In this document: positions 8,826 through 19,469 of the stretch, piece by piece | How the letters are laid out: every line of letters begins with the position of its first letter | How positions within the stretch are numbered: position 1 is the first letter of the stretch | Origin: Asparagopsis taxiformis | Lineage: Eukaryota > Rhodophyta > Florideophyceae > Bonnemaisoniales > Bonnemaisoniaceae | NCBI GenBank assembly: GCA_030407315.1 | Contig: JALQPE010002554.1 | Span: 62,001 to 126,000 of the forward strand | DNA: 64,000 nt | Reading direction: 5' to 3' | Notes under the pieces: generated by a model | Seen by the model: only the letters and a program-made list of their open reading frames with translations | What the model was told of the DNA's origin: nothing | Databases searched by the model: none | Translations under genes and position numbers: made by a program

Positions 8826-10596
8826 CAGGGAAAGGTCTTGGTCCTTGTTTCATCATGGTCCCGCCCCACTCTCTCACGACCAACCTGAAATGGACATCCG
8901 GTGGATGTCCAGCTCGATTGCATTGCTGGCCAGCCCAGAAATTCTAAAATTTCCGAAAAATCAATTTGGTGGCCCAGCATCTCCTGTGCCGAAAATTCCC
9001 GCACTCAGTTCTGATATACGTCTAGACGTGTTTCCCACTTGTACGCATCAGGGAAGGCGTCACGGAAGGTTGACACTACGCTACTTGTGTACCGCGTCCT
9101 CTGAAATAGCGAGTAGTGTTTGTTGTATAGTTGTGGAGTATGCGTCTAGTGGTTTGTAAAGCTTGCAGAACGGGATAGGGATGTGGGTGGCCCTATTTTA
9201 TGAATACATGAGTACCAATATTCAGGGTTGACAAAGCGGAAAGGCATAGGCTCATACATGTTTGAGATTGCATAGTAGAGAAAATATTTTCATCGAAATT
9301 TACATGGAGCTGATGGAGGTTTTAAGGATGAGGTATGAGAGGAAGAAAATTCTTCTGTGGTATGAGGATGTGTTCTGTGGGGGGATGGAATCTTGGGATG
9401 GTACAGGGGGAGGTGGAAATGTACGGAGTGCGGGTTTAGAATGGAGTGTGATTCGGAGAGGAGTGCCGACAAGCATATTATGGGGATTGGGGAGACGCTG
9501 CGGGGTGTTGGGGGTAGTGAGGGCGGAGGAGGTGTTTAGGTGGGACCGTAGGAGGGTGCGGTTGAAGGCGCCGAGAGGAGGGGTTTTTAGGAAAGTGAGG
9601 AGAAAGAAGGGGAGGGGGTGGCGTCTGTTCTGGCTGTGGTGAGTGGGGATGTGATGGAGAAGAAGGGGGATATTGTATTTGGGGAGGGAGGGGAGTGGGA
9701 GGAAGGGTGCGAAGTGGGGGGTTGATATGTGTTTCAGAGCGGGGAGGTTTCTGGGGATACGGCGGGGAGCCACCCCGCAGTGCGGGAGCGTGGGCCGTGG
9801 TGGTGGTGTATACGGTATCGAAGATGCGGATGGCGTGGGGGCATGGAGCAGCTGAGGGAGGGAGGGGTGGAGCAGGTCGGGTACGGGATGGGGAGTGAGA
9901 GGTTTTCGAAGAGTAAGCTGCAGGGGAAGTTTGTGTAGAGGGCGAAGGAGAGGGGTTGAAGGTAGAGGAGAGAGGTATTGAAGAACAATACGTTGCAAAG
10001 GTGATGGGGGAGAGCATGGTCGAGGAGTTAGGGGTGTTTTTCCTTATTCTGAGGTAGTATGAGGACTGGTTATACGAAATCTGTACGGTAAAGCCGAAAA
10101 GTAGGTATGGAATGGAGGTGTGCACCGTGGAAGCGGGGACAGGTAGCTGAAAATGCGCGCTAGAGTGGTATTGGGGTGTTTGAGGTACAGTACGGGGGAG
10201 GTGAGCACCAACTGGAAGGGTGTGTGAGCGAGAGGATGAAAAAATTAAAGACGAAATTGGAGTCGACCGACAAGGAAAAATAGAGTGGTCGCCGTGATGG
10301 ATGCGGACATCCAAGTCGAGCACGGCGGCAGAAATTTCTGGGGTCGAAATTTTTGAATTTCTGAACCGGCGCCCGTCCTAGGTGGACATAGACATGGTGG
10401 AAGTCCATCCCGAGGGGGACATCCGTGGTACTAGAAACAATGAATGTCGCCCTAGTAATACTAGACGTACTAGACCGCATGGACGTCCGGTTCTAGGCGG
10501 ACATCCAAAAATACTGGAGAACATGGACGTCCGCCTAGTAATACTAGGTGTACTAGAGGTTGTGGACGTCCGCGTCCATTTCCGAGAACACAGACG
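8826..10596 (+). mobile_element. G-rich terminal arm, copy a, ending in CACAGACG
   Basis: The arm begins with a partial R unit (to ~8960), continues through a G-rich strand-asymmetric region, and ends at 10596 with GGACGTCCGCGTCCA then TTCCGAGAACACAGACG. Two further copies end at 27858 and 49453. The unit 3130-10596 matches 42055-49453 in gene and repeat order, so it is the right half of a large element. Frames of 60-280 aa here sit on both strands and follow the G-rich bias, so I do not call genes. The flank after the terminus begins TT. Confidence 0.7.
9762..9787. other. Double-palindrome scar (one mismatch)
   Basis: Compared with the sister arms at 27030 and 48620, this copy has about 13 extra bases. 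They form GCGGGG.G / C / C.CCCCGC followed by CCCGCA / G / TGCGGG: two adjacent palindromes built from the flanks, with C and G at their centres. One base pair in the first stem is mismatched. Confidence 0.5.
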
Positions 10597-11010
10597 TTCC
10601 CCGGAGCTGTGGCTTGTGCCAGCCTTTTGTAAACCCAGAGCCCCGATAACCCTCCGATGCAACTGCGCCGCGTTGCTGCGATCCCTTGAGACATTCGAGT
10701 CACAAAGCCCCTGTACCCCTTGCCCGGGTAGAAGAATCTAGAACCAAAACTGAACCTAGGTGACTACCGAACCTATTGGTATTACGCATGCACTACGCTT
10801 CATCTACTACAGTATGCTGTACTGAACTGATCATGTCCATTGATGTTAGTGAAAGTTGTATGGCACATAGCATAGTAAACCTGACCGTATCATGTGTGCG
10901 ACTTGTATACAGATAAGCCATTAAAGTTGGAGCATTATTTACAGTGGCGTATACTACTATAGAAAGTGGACCAGTAAATAATGAGGCTCTATGCTGTTCA
11001 TTTTTTATCG
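10597..11010. other. No gene recognised
   Basis: This is unique sequence after the arm terminus. Frames are short and lie on both strands; I see no motif or repeat. Confidence 0.5.
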
Positions 11011-11068
11011 GAAGATTAATCTTTACATTCAAAACTATTCCTCAATTGAGGAATAGTTTTGAATGTAA
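11011..11068. other. Double-palindrome scar, 2-bp overlap TT
   Basis: GAAGATT is followed by AATCTT (its reverse complement). Then comes the reverse complement of the right flank (to 11045), then the right flank from TTGAGGAATAG. The left flank ends in TT and the right begins with TT. The second palindrome has perfect arms of about 23 bp with no spacer. Confidence 0.75.
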
Positions 11069-11326
11069 TTGTGAAGAAAGATGTTCGATTGGCAGGGAAT
11101 TACTTTCAGCCACCATGCAATACAGAAAATATATAGTGGTGATTCAAGGTAAATCATTGCTTTGGCCAGTATGGAATGCCCCATTCCTTATCAAGAAAGT
11201 TCCCGTGTCCTATACGCAATCTTTGCATCCGAAGTTCCATACACTGCAGCATTTTCGATATGGTCAACCGTTAGCAAGCTTACACAGCTTTCGGGCAAAT
11301 CGATAGCTCACAGTGGAGTCCGAGCA

Positions 11327-11369
11327 CATGTATACATGAAAGACGAGAGTATACTCTCGTCTTTCATGT
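11327..11369. other. Double-palindrome scar, 2-bp overlap TA
   Basis: CATGTA/TACATG is followed directly by a perfect palindrome centred on GAGTA/TACTC with arms of about 17 bp. The left flank ends TA and the right flank begins TA. Removing the insert restores GCACATG-TA-CTCTCG. Confidence 0.75.
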
Positions 11370-12247
11370 CCATCACAGCCAGTTGTTCTATGCTTTTTCA
11401 TGGAATAATAATTTATATACACTTTTGTCTTCATCACCATCATAAAGAAATTTTTTCTCATCTTTCCATGACTGTGTTCGCATATGATTTTGTACACCAG
11501 TCTGGAACCATTTCTTCGGGATATGAACACCAATGATTTATGATGGATTCTTCCTAGCTCATGGGACTGATATCAATCTATCCTGTGAGACAGAAAGTAT
11601 GTACCATTAACGCACAAAACATGAACAAATTCCATCTATTATATTCACGTGGTATGCAATTGATGAACTGTAAAAGTGCAGAAGACGAACGTCTAAATGT
11701 CCGGATCATGGCATCAAGACTTTCATATTCATCAAACTCGGGCTTATATACATTTTGTTGCTTTTCGTTCATCTCCTGGAGAGAGCATAAACGTTTCTTG
11801 CATATCCGATAATTCTCTTTGCTTTCATATATCTATCAGGGTTGTACCTGTAAACGTCTCACCCAGGGATCAATAAATGAGTTATGGGGAGTTCTCGGCG
11901 AGGAAAAAATTTGCATGATCAGAATGTAGTGCCGTGGTGGAGAGTGTAATCGGTGTCACATATCTTGGCTGGTGAGACAATAAGCAAAATCGGAGTGGAC
12001 ACCACTTATTCCTGAACCTACCTGTACAAAACCGCAATAGAGTACAATGTGGCACTGTTATTTATACTGGTAACGAAATATAATGTTTGTATTCTCTCCT
12101 GAAATGATCGCCACCACAACAAAGGGATTTAATTATTACGAGTCACTCTGCTCGTAAACGTTTTGGATTGTTTCATTCTCATCGCACTTATTATTTCGTG
12201 TTAGGATCTCGATAAATCTCTACAATGGGTAGGATGCCAATCTTCAA

Positions 12248-12487
12248 TTACAAGGCGCTATGTGTCCTGCTTAGTATGGATTGAAAGCCTCTCAATGGGT
12301 GTATAGCCGGATCATGAGCTCTACTAAGTACCTGGTACAATACGTAACACATCCACCCAGGAGTAGGGTCAGTGCTCGGAGCAACAACACTGGCAATGGA
12401 CCCAGTAAAGGCATCTTCTCCTCCTCGACCAGCTGAGGGAGGCAGAGTGACATCTCCGATTATTCTTTCCTCAGCCCAGCCATGCAA
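12248..12487 (-). CDS. Hypothetical coding-like frame (left arm)
   Basis: This 79-codon frame opens with HGWAEERIIGDV and contains PPSAGRGGEDAF and TPGWMCYVLYQV, a composition that looks protein-like. It has no ATG, so it would be an exon or a gene fragment. I do not recognise it. The mirror copy is at 16850-17089. Confidence 0.25.
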   Translation of the reverse strand: MHGWAEERIIGDVTLPPSAGRGGEDAFTGSIASVVAPSTDPTPGWMCYVLYQVLSRAHDPAIHPLRGFQSILSRTHSAL

Positions 12488-13353
12488 GAAATTACATACT
12501 ACGGTACGTTTCCATTTCTTACTAGGGGCGGAATATAAATTGAAATTAAAGAACTACATCAAGTAGGCAAATGGAGAAATGTTGGGAAAAGCACCCTAAT
12601 AATTCTCCTATATACTAACTTCTATTCAAAATATTTCCGCTGATATTAAGCTTCTACTCATCTATCCTCATTTCTATGATGCACAATTCTAGGTTCTGTG
12701 CTGACTCCAAACGACTGACCGAAAGCGATGAATCCCTACTAGTCACATAACCCTTTCCATACAGCTCTGCACACTCATGGTTAGAAATTTGGTTTCTAGA
12801 AGAAAAATTGAGGTTTCTGGATTTTATTATACTCATCATTTTCATTTTAAAGCAAGAGAACGTGAAATGAGAAATTCTAATGTTTCGGTGGCATAGTAGA
12901 TTCAATTAGCTGTATTCAATAGTCCTACAGCTGCTAAATACTATTGATTTGAATATTTCAGCTACTCTGTACCTGGAGAACCACGGGAAGAAAATTCGCT
13001 GATGATTTGAGATTTTTCTAATTGTAGTCCATCTCCAGATTTTTCAAAGCGCTACTTGCTATTAATTTTATAACTAATATGTCTGGAAAGAGGGCCAAAA
13101 TTTTCTGTTCTGATCCCTTTAGGGTGATTTCATGTGAAAGATAGGAATTCTTGTGGGATATTAAAGAGCTCCACTTCGTGACATTGTAATTTAATGAATT
13201 TATTTCAATTAAACATTTGAAAAACACCTTTTGACCAGGAAATATTAGGACCTTGGCTGGCCTGAAATTTAATTTATAATATTTGAACTTCGATATGATT
13301 TTTTGATTTTTAAGTTCTCTACTCACAGTGTCTAGAGAATACCAGACATGTCG

Positions 13354-14169
13354 TCACTCTGAGTCACCCTCGTCCATACTATCTTCTCCAATGCTGCTTC
13401 CTTCACTTTCAGTATCTATTTGGGTGCTCATAGAATCAGTTTCGTTCATTTCTTTTTCAGGCAGAAAATCAGTAGATGAGCACAGTTCGATGGCTTCGTA
13501 AACATTCTCGATTTGCAACTCCAGCAAAGTAGAGTAGCATGAAATGTTTTCCGGAGAGTTCAATGCTTCTGTTATGAGGAATAGCTCCGCATTTTTGAAA
13601 TTTTCTTCAGTGACGGAACAATTTCTTTCTATCAATTCCATAATATATGATTCCGCTTCCCTGGCCTCATCACAATCAACTTTTGCTCGTTCACAAACAT
13701 CTTGGAAAGAGAACTCTATTCTTCCATGGTATCTAAGAGCGATAAGGAAGCAACCAAATGTCAACTTATGGAAGTTCCATTTGTTAAGTATTATTCCCGG
13801 GTTTTCTTCTTGTATGCGATCCATAAAAATGAATACGAATACTAATAAGTTCGTAGGAGCTCTAGGTGTGTCTATAAAGCTCTGAACTAGAGCACTAATA
13901 GATAATAGATCAAGGGCTTCTTCAGCGTCTTGATAGTCAAGTTCTCCGTCATCAGAACCCATTAATGTAGACATAGTCACAAGATATTGATATGGTAAGT
14001 CACCCTCCCAGTACTTATACTTTTGAACGTTTCTCATGAAAAAATGCATTCTTTCATCAGAAGGAAGCATATGAGCCAGATAGGCATTGGTTCCTGCATC
14101 CATTCTTGCGTTAAGAACTGCACATGAAACAGTCTTCAGTGCTGGAAGGCAGTTCGAAAGAGATTGCAT
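13354..14169 (-). CDS. Cyclin-like protein (left palindrome arm)
   Basis: This intact 271-aa frame starts at ATG 14169. Residues ~85-190 resemble a PHO80/P-type cyclin box: FIFMDRIQEENPG, then WNFHKLTFGCFLIALRYHG, then EAESYIMELIERNCSVTEENF. These match the helix pattern of a cyclin that binds a cyclin-dependent kinase. The C-terminal ~40 residues are acidic and serine-rich. A TATA-like box lies 142-151 bp upstream. It is identical to, and divergent from, the copy at 15168. Assignment rests on the motif pattern, without a search. Confidence 0.6.
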   Translation of the reverse strand: MQSLSNCLPALKTVSCAVLNARMDAGTNAYLAHMLPSDERMHFFMRNVQKYKYWEGDLPYQYLVTMSTLMGSDDGELDYQDAEEALDLLSISALVQSFIDTPRAPTNLLVFVFIFMDRIQEENPGIILNKWNFHKLTFGCFLIALRYHGRIEFSFQDVCERAKVDCDEAREAESYIMELIERNCSVTEENFKNAELFLITEALNSPENISCYSTLLELQIENVYEAIELCSSTDFLPEKEMNETDSMSTQIDTESEGSSIGEDSMDEGDSE

Positions 14170-14310
14170 CGAACAAAAGTTGTTGATAAAAGCTCACTCT
14201 TTTTCTAAACTGGTTTCACTACCTGAAGTTCAAATAGAGAAACTGTGAGATGTTTGGTTATCTGTAGTCTCTCTATGAGAATCTATCTGAGAGCTAGGGA
14301 GCAATAGGCA

Positions 14311-14320
14311 TTTATATATA
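14311..14320 (-). promoter_or_regulatory. TATA-like box for the left cyclin copy
   Basis: TATATATAAA on the minus strand lies about 140 bp before the ATG at 14169. It mirrors 15017-15026. Confidence 0.45.
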
Positions 14321-14610
14321 CTCGATAAGAATGTTTCCTCCATTCATAATTTTCCATTTCGACCGCTCGCTAGTAAGCTTTACCGTTCAGTCCCGAGCTA
14401 TTGAATACTGTTCGATTGTTTTCAAGCCTGAATCTTTGATGATTACAAGCGATTAGAGATTTATTCTCATATATTCAGACAGAGATATTCTAGAAATTGA
14501 AGCATTTACTTCTCAAAACTTCGATTGGACGCTAAAAATGTTCAATTAGGAGTGTTTCTCCAGTATTGAATCAGTTGACATACTTTTCTATCAAAATTGA
14601 GAGAAATAAA

Positions 14611-14726
14611 CTGCTAAGATACCAGTCAGTCCAGGAATGACCCGGATTATTCTCTTCGTCTACTGATGAAATGTAGAGAATGGATTTAAGTTGACTTACG
14701 AATTCTTTCGAAATCAGTAAAAACCA
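14611..14726. other. Asymmetric centre of the palindrome
   Basis: These 116 bp are present once and separate the two arms. No gene is seen; it lies between two divergent promoters. Confidence 0.8.
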
Positions 14727-15016
14727 TTTATTTCTCTCAATTTTGATAGAAAAGTATGTCAACTGATTCAATACTGGAGAAACACTCCTAATTGAACATT
14801 TTTAGCGTCCAATCGAAGTTTTGAGAAGTAAATGCTTCAATTTCTAGAATATCTCTGTCTGAATATATGAGAATAAATCTCTAATCGCTTGTAATCATCA
14901 AAGATTCAGGCTTGAAAACAATCGAACAGTATTCAATAGCTCGGGACTGAACGGTAAAGCTTACTAGCGAGCGGTCGAAATGGAAAATTATGAATGGAGG
15001 AAACATTCTTATCGAG

Positions 15017-15026
15017 TATATATAAA
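15017..15026 (+). promoter_or_regulatory. TATA-like box for the right cyclin copy
   Basis: TATATATAAA, about 142 bp upstream of the ATG at 15168. Confidence 0.45.
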
Positions 15027-15167
15027 TGCCTATTGCTCCCTAGCTCTCAGATAGATTCTCATAGAGAGACTACAGATAACCAAACATCTCACAGTTTCTC
15101 TATTTGAACTTCAGGTAGTGAAACCAGTTTAGAAAAAGAGTGAGCTTTTATCAACAACTTTTGTTCG

Positions 15168-15983
15168 ATGCAATCTCTTTCGAACTGCCTTCCAGCACTG
15201 AAGACTGTTTCATGTGCAGTTCTTAACGCAAGAATGGATGCAGGAACCAATGCCTATCTGGCTCATATGCTTCCTTCTGATGAAAGAATGCATTTTTTCA
15301 TGAGAAACGTTCAAAAGTATAAGTACTGGGAGGGTGACTTACCATATCAATATCTTGTGACTATGTCTACATTAATGGGTTCTGATGACGGAGAACTTGA
15401 CTATCAAGACGCTGAAGAAGCCCTTGATCTATTATCTATTAGTGCTCTAGTTCAGAGCTTTATAGACACACCTAGAGCTCCTACGAACTTATTAGTATTC
15501 GTATTCATTTTTATGGATCGCATACAAGAAGAAAACCCGGGAATAATACTTAACAAATGGAACTTCCATAAGTTGACATTTGGTTGCTTCCTTATCGCTC
15601 TTAGATACCATGGAAGAATAGAGTTCTCTTTCCAAGATGTTTGTGAACGAGCAAAAGTTGATTGTGATGAGGCCAGGGAAGCGGAATCATATATTATGGA
15701 ATTGATAGAAAGAAATTGTTCCGTCACTGAAGAAAATTTCAAAAATGCGGAGCTATTCCTCATAACAGAAGCATTGAACTCTCCGGAAAACATTTCATGC
15801 TACTCTACTTTGCTGGAGTTGCAAATCGAGAATGTTTACGAAGCCATCGAACTGTGCTCATCTACTGATTTTCTGCCTGAAAAAGAAATGAACGAAACTG
15901 ATTCTATGAGCACCCAAATAGATACTGAAAGTGAAGGAAGCAGCATTGGAGAAGATAGTATGGACGAGGGTGACTCAGAGTGA
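15168..15983 (+). CDS. Cyclin-like protein (right palindrome arm)
   Basis: Identical in protein sequence to the gene at 13354-14169 (271 aa). A cyclin-box-like region covers ~85-190 and an acidic serine-rich tail ends in DEGDSE. The two copies face away from each other across the 116-bp centre, so any regulator in that centre would act on both. Confidence 0.6.
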   Translation: MQSLSNCLPALKTVSCAVLNARMDAGTNAYLAHMLPSDERMHFFMRNVQKYKYWEGDLPYQYLVTMSTLMGSDDGELDYQDAEEALDLLSISALVQSFIDTPRAPTNLLVFVFIFMDRIQEENPGIILNKWNFHKLTFGCFLIALRYHGRIEFSFQDVCERAKVDCDEAREAESYIMELIERNCSVTEENFKNAELFLITEALNSPENISCYSTLLELQIENVYEAIELCSSTDFLPEKEMNETDSMSTQIDTESEGSSIGEDSMDEGDSE

Positions 15984-16849
15984 CGACATGTCTGGTATTC
16001 TCTAGACACTGTGAGTAGAGAACTTAAAAATCAAAAAATCATATCGAAGTTCAAATATTATAAATTAAATTTCAGGCCAGCCAAGGTCCTAATATTTCCT
16101 GGTCAAAAGGTGTTTTTCAAATGTTTAATTGAAATAAATTCATTAAATTACAATGTCACGAAGTGGAGCTCTTTAATATCCCACAAGAATTCCTATCTTT
16201 CACATGAAATCACCCTAAAGGGATCAGAACAGAAAATTTTGGCCCTCTTTCCAGACATATTAGTTATAAAATTAATAGCAAGTAGCGCTTTGAAAAATCT
16301 GGAGATGGACTACAATTAGAAAAATCTCAAATCATCAGCGAATTTTCTTCCCGTGGTTCTCCAGGTACAGAGTAGCTGAAATATTCAAATCAATAGTATT
16401 TAGCAGCTGTAGGACTATTGAATACAGCTAATTGAATCTACTATGCCACCGAAACATTAGAATTTCTCATTTCACGTTCTCTTGCTTTAAAATGAAAATG
16501 ATGAGTATAATAAAATCCAGAAACCTCAATTTTTCTTCTAGAAACCAAATTTCTAACCATGAGTGTGCAGAGCTGTATGGAAAGGGTTATGTGACTAGTA
16601 GGGATTCATCGCTTTCGGTCAGTCGTTTGGAGTCAGCACAGAACCTAGAATTGTGCATCATAGAAATGAGGATAGATGAGTAGAAGCTTAATATCAGCGG
16701 AAATATTTTGAATAGAAGTTAGTATATAGGAGAATTATTAGGGTGCTTTTCCCAACATTTCTCCATTTGCCTACTTGATGTAGTTCTTTAATTTCAATTT
16801 ATATTCCGCCCCTAGTAAGAAATGGAAACGTACCGTAGTATGTAATTTC

Positions 16850-17089
16850 TTGCATGGCTGGGCTGAGGAAAGAATAATCGGAGATGTCACTCTGCCTCCC
16901 TCAGCTGGTCGAGGAGGAGAAGATGCCTTTACTGGGTCCATTGCCAGTGTTGTTGCTCCGAGCACTGACCCTACTCCTGGGTGGATGTGTTACGTATTGT
17001 ACCAGGTACTTAGTAGAGCTCATGATCCGGCTATACACCCATTGAGAGGCTTTCAATCCATACTAAGCAGGACACATAGCGCCTTGTAA
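16850..17089 (+). CDS. Hypothetical coding-like frame (right arm)
   Basis: Mirror copy of the 79-codon frame at 12248-12487. It lacks an ATG and is preceded by TGTAATTTCTTGCAT, so it could be a 3' exon. Function unknown. Confidence 0.25.
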   Translation: MHGWAEERIIGDVTLPPSAGRGGEDAFTGSIASVVAPSTDPTPGWMCYVLYQVLSRAHDPAIHPLRGFQSILSRTHSAL

Positions 17090-17571
17090 TTGAAGATTGG
17101 CATCCTACCCATTGTAGAGATTTATCGAGATCCTAACACGAAATAATAAGTGCGATGAGAATGAAACAATCCAAAACGTTTACGAGCAGAGTGACTCGTA
17201 ATAATTAAATCCCTTTGTTGTGGTGGCGATCATTTCAGGAGAGAATACAAACATTATATTTCGTTACCAGTATAAATAACAGTGCCACATTGTACTCTAT
17301 TGCGGTTTTGTACAGGTAGGTTCAGGAATAAGTGGTGTCCACTCCGATTTTGCTTATTGTCTCACCAGCCAAGATATGTGACACCGATTACACTCTCCAC
17401 CACGGCACTACATTCTGATCATGCAAATTTTTTCCTCGCCGAGAACTCCCCATAACTCATTTATTGATCCCTGGGTGAGACGTTTACAGGTACAACCCTG
17501 ATAGATATATGAAAGCAAAGAGAATTATCGGATATGCAAGAAACGTTTATGCTCTCTCCAGGAGATGAACG

Positions 17572-18340
17572 AAAAGCAACGAAATGTAGACAAACCTGAG
17601 TTCGCCGAAGATGACGTCTGGGGAAGACGAGGGTGGGCCAGTTACGGGCGTGAGACTCAAGCGCGCTATGTTAAACTCCGTAGAAACGCGTGTGCATGAG
17701 TAGGCTTTCATAGCCCAGCTCCCGCTCGCAACTGCCATTCCCCTCCTGGCCGCGCTGACTATCAGCTTCAATGAGTGTTGCTTCTGGAAAAAGAAATACG
17801 GGGCCACCTAAACCTATCGCATGCGTCTCGTTCCAAAAGTCTAACGACTACCCCGCTCTACCAGACAATTGACTACGCTACACAGCATGAGCAAAAAGTG
17901 GCCATTTTCCCAGGCCAAAAACCACTCCGTACAGTAATGGCAAACTAGCTCACGTGGCTAGTTAAAACTATCCCCAACCTCTGGATAAGCGCCATCTATT
18001 TTTTTGGTAAAACTGCTGGTGAAATTCAACTGCCTGTACAGTACGAGTGGCTTGGCTGAAAACCAGTGGTTTGGATTGTTTGGCCAGCGGGTACTGGTTT
18101 GCACCAGGCCACGGCGGTGGATTGAACAGTGGTTATGATCCAGCATAGTGTGCCGATTAATTTGAAAATGAAAAATGAAGTAAATTTACTGCCTGAGGCA
18201 TTAAAAGCACTGTCTAAGCAATTTGGTTGTCAGTCTGTCGACCGATCAAAATTACTGGTATGAATTCCAGTCACGCAAAGTGATTGACCTTTTTTAATTC
18301 CATCTACTTCTAATTACTTCAGCGTAGCTGACTAACGTTA
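17572..18340. other. No gene recognised
   Basis: Apart from the short MNEKQ-type frame crossing the palindrome edge (ATG at 17566), only scattered stops and short frames are seen. Confidence 0.4.
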
Positions 18341-18365
18341 TGGCCTTATTTCGCGACTGTTTGTA

Positions 18366-19220
18366 TTGTATGTACTCGTTCGCCACGGATTCACCGTTGC
18401 ACTGCACGACTTTGTCGCCCTGCTGCCCGATGCAACCCTCCTCGTTGCAGATATCGATGGACAGCCCGATCCCGGTACTCTGTTGCCTCTGCACAACTCT
18501 TCGTTCCTGTCAGGAACCATAACGCTATTCCAGAAGCTCGGCGACAAAGTTGCACAAGCGTTCCTCACCCTCGCCAGACAGCGTGCCACGGCAGAAGACC
18601 CTCCAATACATGACATGGACATTTCCGTCACCGTGGTAAAGTCCGCCTACTTCATGGGAGGATACGTCCCAGATCCCGACAACTTTGACCCGAACAGCAG
18701 CATGCTTCGCCTCACAAACGTGTCGAGGCAAAAGCAGCAGCGCGTCTTTGCAACTTCATCATTCGGTCCCGCAAAGAGATCGCACTACTCCTTTGTCGTC
18801 ATCTCCAGAACTGCCGATGACTCCAGAACCGTATAGGTGGGACGCGTCCTGGCACTGGTACGCCTGCAGTCCCCAAACATGTTTCAACCTGTAGAACTCG
18901 CTTTCGTTCAGTAGATGACCTGCTTTGCCCCAAGAAACGCCGTGGAAAAATCACTCGGCTGTATTTGTTTAAAGTGGTCCACATGGGACCCGGACAACGG
19001 ATCCGTTGACAGCAATGACACTGCATCTTACAGTGCAGGTGTTCCTTGGTTTGACCTCATTCCTGCATCAACTATATCTGGCACTGTGCACAGCGTACGA
19101 AGTAACTTTCCAGTCAAGCCATTTACGAAACAAATGCACTGGTCTGACCACCGTTTCTATCTCAACCGCTTCTACACCAATACTGATTACCAATTCACTG
19201 ATGATAATGAAGAAGAATAA
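18366..19220 (+). pseudogene. Decayed transposase C-terminal region (possibly KDZ-like)
   Basis: One reading frame runs 18366-19220 with only two stops, both TAG (18834-18836 and 18912-18914). Each could come from CAG. The order VGRVLALVRLQSP, then ELAFVQ, then VPWFDLIPASTISGTVHSV resembles the C-terminal region of several eukaryotic transposon proteins (the KDZ/Plavaka type and relatives). There a VGxV strand and an xxFV strand precede a VPxxxI motif. No catalytic core is visible and no start codon is evident. The class assignment is tentative. Confidence 0.4.
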
Positions 19221-19410
19221 AGCCAAATCGCGGCACTATTTCGATAATGTACTACATGATAGGCCTCCTACTCAGCGTGACAATTACTGCACTAATTTAA
19301 ATCATCCTCCATTACGGCAGAATCTTTATCTTCAGTGGCTGGATGGTGCCGTTCCATAACCCCGCACTGTGCGGCATTACTTTCGACATTCAGTTTGCAC
19401 TCAGGTGTCC

Positions 19411-19469
19411 AGCATATGACCATATGGAGAACTTTTCGTCATTGACCCTGGTCAATGACGAAAAGTTCT
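19411..19469. other. Palindrome pair, variant form
   Basis: GCATATG / AC / CATATGG is followed by a perfect 20-bp-arm palindrome centred on GACC / CT / GGTC. The centres are 2 nt long and the 2-bp overlap rule is not clearly met. It interrupts the decayed minus-strand gene next to it, whose frame looks continuous if the insert is removed. Confidence 0.5.

Larger units (their letters stand above)
11766..14610. repeat. Left arm of a 5.8 kb palindrome
   Basis: This arm is the reverse complement of 14727-17571. Every frame I compared between the arms is identical, and paired coordinates sum to 29337. A 116-bp asymmetric spacer (14611-14726) separates the arms. At the outer edge (about 11765 and 17572) identity falls off gradually: a short frame beginning MNEKQ and KPEF continues on both sides with different residues. 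That fits two related copies homogenised up to that point. Besides the cyclin-like gene, each arm has weaker frames of 102, 83 and 79 codons. Confidence 0.9.
14727..17571. repeat. Right arm of the 5.8 kb palindrome
   Basis: Reverse complement of 11766-14610. Its outer edge is followed by sequence related to, but not identical with, that beyond the left arm. Confidence 0.9.

Noticed and set aside
9262..10323. Frames of 60-280 codons on both strands of the G-rich arms (also 26.4-27.5 and 48.1-49.1 kb)
   Set aside because: They overlap on opposite strands, change between copies through small indels, and are explained by the G-rich strand bias.
13018..13326. 102-codon frame downstream of the cyclin-like gene (mirror 16011-16319)
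   Set aside because: AT-rich, starts without ATG at a GTGAGT that looks like a splice donor; more likely 3' non-coding or intron sequence.
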